A DNA stretch of 7,611 bases from the NCBI GenBank assembly GCA_044378425.1, contig JBILXN010000116.1, positions 1 to 7,611 of the forward strand, given 5' to 3'. Position numbers and translations under genes: made by a program. Positions within the stretch are counted from its first letter, which is position 1. Each line of letters starts with the position of its first letter. Under the pieces are notes generated by a model. That model saw only the letters and a list, made by a program, of their open reading frames with translations. It made no database searches and had not been told where the DNA came from. This DNA is from UBA6136 sp044378425. Its GTDB lineage: Bacteria; Pseudomonadota; Gammaproteobacteria; Methylococcales; Methylococcaceae. Shown one piece after another: positions 6,181 to 7,611 of this stretch.

Positions 6181-7437
6181 ATGTTCAGCAAAGGCATGGA
6201 AATCGCCGGGTTCGATGATGAACTCTGGTCAGCGATTCATAACGAGGAACTGAGGCAAGAAGACCATATCGAGCTCATTGCCTCGGAAAATTACGCCAGC
6301 CCCCGCGTATTGCAAGCCCAGGGCACGGTACTCACCAACAAGTATGCGGAAGGCTATCCCGCGAAGCGCTACTACGGCGGTTGCGAACATGTCGATATCG
6401 TTGAAACACTGGCCCTTGAGCGGGCCAAAGCCTTGTTCGCGGCCGATTTTGCCAACGTCCAGCCCCATTCCGGTTCCCAGGCCAACGCCGCCGTCTACAT
6501 GGCTCTGCTCAACCCCGGCGACACCATTCTCGGCATGAGCCTCGCCCATGGCGGACACCTCACCCACGGTGCCAAGGTAAACTTCTCCGGCAAAATCTAC
6601 AACGCGATTCAGTACGGCATCAACACGGACACCGGACTTATAGACTACGATCAGGTCGAAACTCTGGCACGTGAACATCGTCCCAAGATGATTGTGGCCG
6701 GCTTCTCCGCCTACAGTCGGATTGTTGACTGGCAGCGCTTCCGCGATATCGCCGACGAAATTGGCGCCTACCTGCTGGTCGATATGGCCCATGTAGCAGG
6801 TCTGGTTGCTGCCGGGGTCTACCCCAGCCCGGTCCAGATCGCCGATGTCACCACCACCACCACCCACAAAACCCTGCGCGGCCCGCGCGGCGGCCTGATT
6901 CTGGCCCGCGCTAACGAAGCGATCGAAAAAAAGATCAACTCGCTGGTTTTCCCTGGCATCCAGGGCGGCCCACTCATGCACGTCATCGCCGCCAAAGCGG
7001 TCGCGTTCAAAGAAGCCATGCAACCCGAATTCAGGGTGTATCAGCAACAGGTCATCCACAACGCACAGGCGATGGCCCAGCGCTTCATTGAGCGAGGCCT
7101 CAGCATCGTTTCAGGCGGCACCGACAATCACTTGATGCTGGTCGACCTGATCGCCAGGGGTATCACCGGCAAAGCCACCGACGCCGCCCTGGGACGAGCC
7201 CATATTACGGTCAACAAGAACGCCGTACCCAATGACCCCCAGTCGCCCTTCGTAACCAGCGGCATCCGCATTGGGACACCCGCGGTAACCACTCGTGGCT
7301 TTAGCCGTGCCGACTGTGTACTGCTGGCGGACTGGATCTGCGACATCGTGGACGATCTGGAAAACGAAGCCGTCATTGCCGGCGTGCGCGACAAGGTCAG
7401 CGAGATCTGCCGACAATACCCGGTTTACCCCAGTTGA
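6181..7437 (+). CDS. glyA: Serine hydroxymethyltransferase
   Basis: GlyA is a cytoplasmic PLP enzyme that interconverts serine plus tetrahydrofolate with glycine plus 5,10-methylene-tetrahydrofolate. It is the main source of glycine and one-carbon units for purine, thymidylate and methionine synthesis. The 418-residue product matches the full E. coli enzyme (417). Key features: ELIASENYASPRV (31-43), TNKYAEGYPAKRYYGG (52-67) with Tyr55 and catalytic Glu57, HSGSQAN (96-102), LAHGGHLTHG (121-130) at the cofactor ring, VDMAHVAGLVAAGVYP (200-215) with Asp201 and His204, TTTTTHKTLRGPRGG (224-238) with the PLP-binding Lys230, and GIRIGTPA (361-368) with carboxylate-binding Arg363. All catalytic residues are present. 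It follows glnD after 144 bp, with its own probable promoter. nrdR begins 58 bp downstream with no terminator between, so the two are probably co-transcribed. Confidence 0.98.
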   Translation: MFSKGMEIAGFDDELWSAIHNEELRQEDHIELIASENYASPRVLQAQGTVLTNKYAEGYPAKRYYGGCEHVDIVETLALERAKALFAADFANVQPHSGSQANAAVYMALLNPGDTILGMSLAHGGHLTHGAKVNFSGKIYNAIQYGINTDTGLIDYDQVETLAREHRPKMIVAGFSAYSRIVDWQRFRDIADEIGAYLLVDMAHVAGLVAAGVYPSPVQIADVTTTTTHKTLRGPRGGLILARANEAIEKKINSLVFPGIQGGPLMHVIAAKAVAFKEAMQPEFRVYQQQVIHNAQAMAQRFIERGLSIVSGGTDNHLMLVDLIARGITGKATDAALGRAHITVNKNAVPNDPQSPFVTSGIRIGTPAVTTRGFSRADCVLLADWICDIVDDLENEAVIAGVRDKVSEICRQYPVYPS

Positions 7438-7495
7438 TTGGGATTTAAGCCAAGAGAGGAATGGTTCACGCCGTCATTACCCAAGGAAACCCAGC

Positions 7496-7611
7496 ATGAG
7501 GTGTCCCTTCTGTGGCGCACAAGAAACCCGGGTCATAGACTCCCGTCTGTCGCAGGAAGGCGATCAGGTGCGCCGTCGGCGCGAATGCATGGAATGCAAG
7601 GAGCGCTTCAC
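7496..7611 (+). CDS. nrdR: Transcriptional repressor NrdR, N-terminal 38 codons, cut by window edge
   Basis: NrdR represses ribonucleotide reductase genes by binding NrdR boxes in their promoters, sensing ATP/dATP through an ATP-cone domain. Only the start is in the window: MRCPFCGAQETRVIDSR followed by RRRRECMECKERF. This is the NrdR zinc ribbon, with ligands Cys3, Cys6, Cys31 and Cys34 and the basic DNA-contacting run Arg26-Arg29. The ATP-cone (about residues 49-139 in the family) lies beyond the edge, so its integrity is unknown. The ATG at 7496 has AAGGAA (7483-7488) seven bases upstream, and its sequence fits the invariant family N-terminus MRCPFC. The glyA-nrdR order is common in proteobacteria, and nrdR is often followed by ribD, which cannot be checked here. 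Confidence 0.96.
   Translation, partial: MRCPFCGAQETRVIDSRLSQEGDQVRRRRECMECKERF

Noticed and set aside
6845..6866. Run of repeated accaccacc bases in glyA
   Set aside because: It encodes the conserved Thr stretch next to the PLP-binding lysine; ordinary coding sequence, not a repeat element.
6229..7059. Minus-strand 276-residue open frame opposite glyA
   Set aside because: A long antisense frame produced by the GC-rich codon usage of glyA; the sense frame has every catalytic residue of SHMT, and the antisense protein has no family features.

Overview
The window carries seven protein-coding genes on about 7.6 kb of roughly 55-60% GC DNA, arranged as two divergent housekeeping clusters. Leftward (minus strand) run rpsB (ribosomal protein S2), tsf (elongation factor Ts) and pyrH (UMP kinase, cut by the left edge). 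Rightward run map (methionine aminopeptidase), glnD (PII uridylyltransferase), glyA (serine hydroxymethyltransferase) and nrdR (ribonucleotide reductase regulator, cut by the right edge). The divergent map/rpsB pair with glnD behind map and tsf-pyrH behind rpsB is a classic proteobacterial, especially gammaproteobacterial, layout. Protein sequences resemble those of E. coli throughout, but glyA-nrdR rather than dapD follows glnD. This suggests a non-enteric gammaproteobacterium; I cannot name genus or species. All the genes look like chromosomal core genes, with no mobile element, CRISPR array or tRNA/rRNA gene.

Left half (1-2312, minus strand): the order of transcription is rpsB, tsf, pyrH. 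Each junction holds a GC-rich hairpin followed by a short T run (1479-1503 between rpsB and tsf, 483-513 between tsf and pyrH). These look like partial terminators or attenuators that could step down expression from S2 to EF-Ts to UMP kinase.

Centre (2313-2549): the divergent intergenic region. It holds a strong rpsB promoter with extended -10 and GC-rich discriminator, a roughly 130-nt rpsB 5' leader that can fold through an 8-bp long-range helix (the position and character of the t44 / S2-autoregulatory leader), and a weaker candidate map promoter overlapping the rpsB one on the other strand.

Right half (2550-7611, plus strand): map and glnD are tightly linked, with the TGA of map forming part of the likely glnD ribosome binding site. 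A 144-bp gap holds a likely glyA promoter (extended -10). glyA is followed after 58 bp by nrdR, with no terminator between, so the two are probably co-transcribed.

Functionally the window links translation (S2, EF-Ts, N-terminal methionine removal), nucleotide supply and its control (UMP kinase, one-carbon units from GlyA, NrdR) and nitrogen sensing (GlnD). I found no candidate for a novel biological system; the points most worth a second look are regulatory structures in the intergenic regions.
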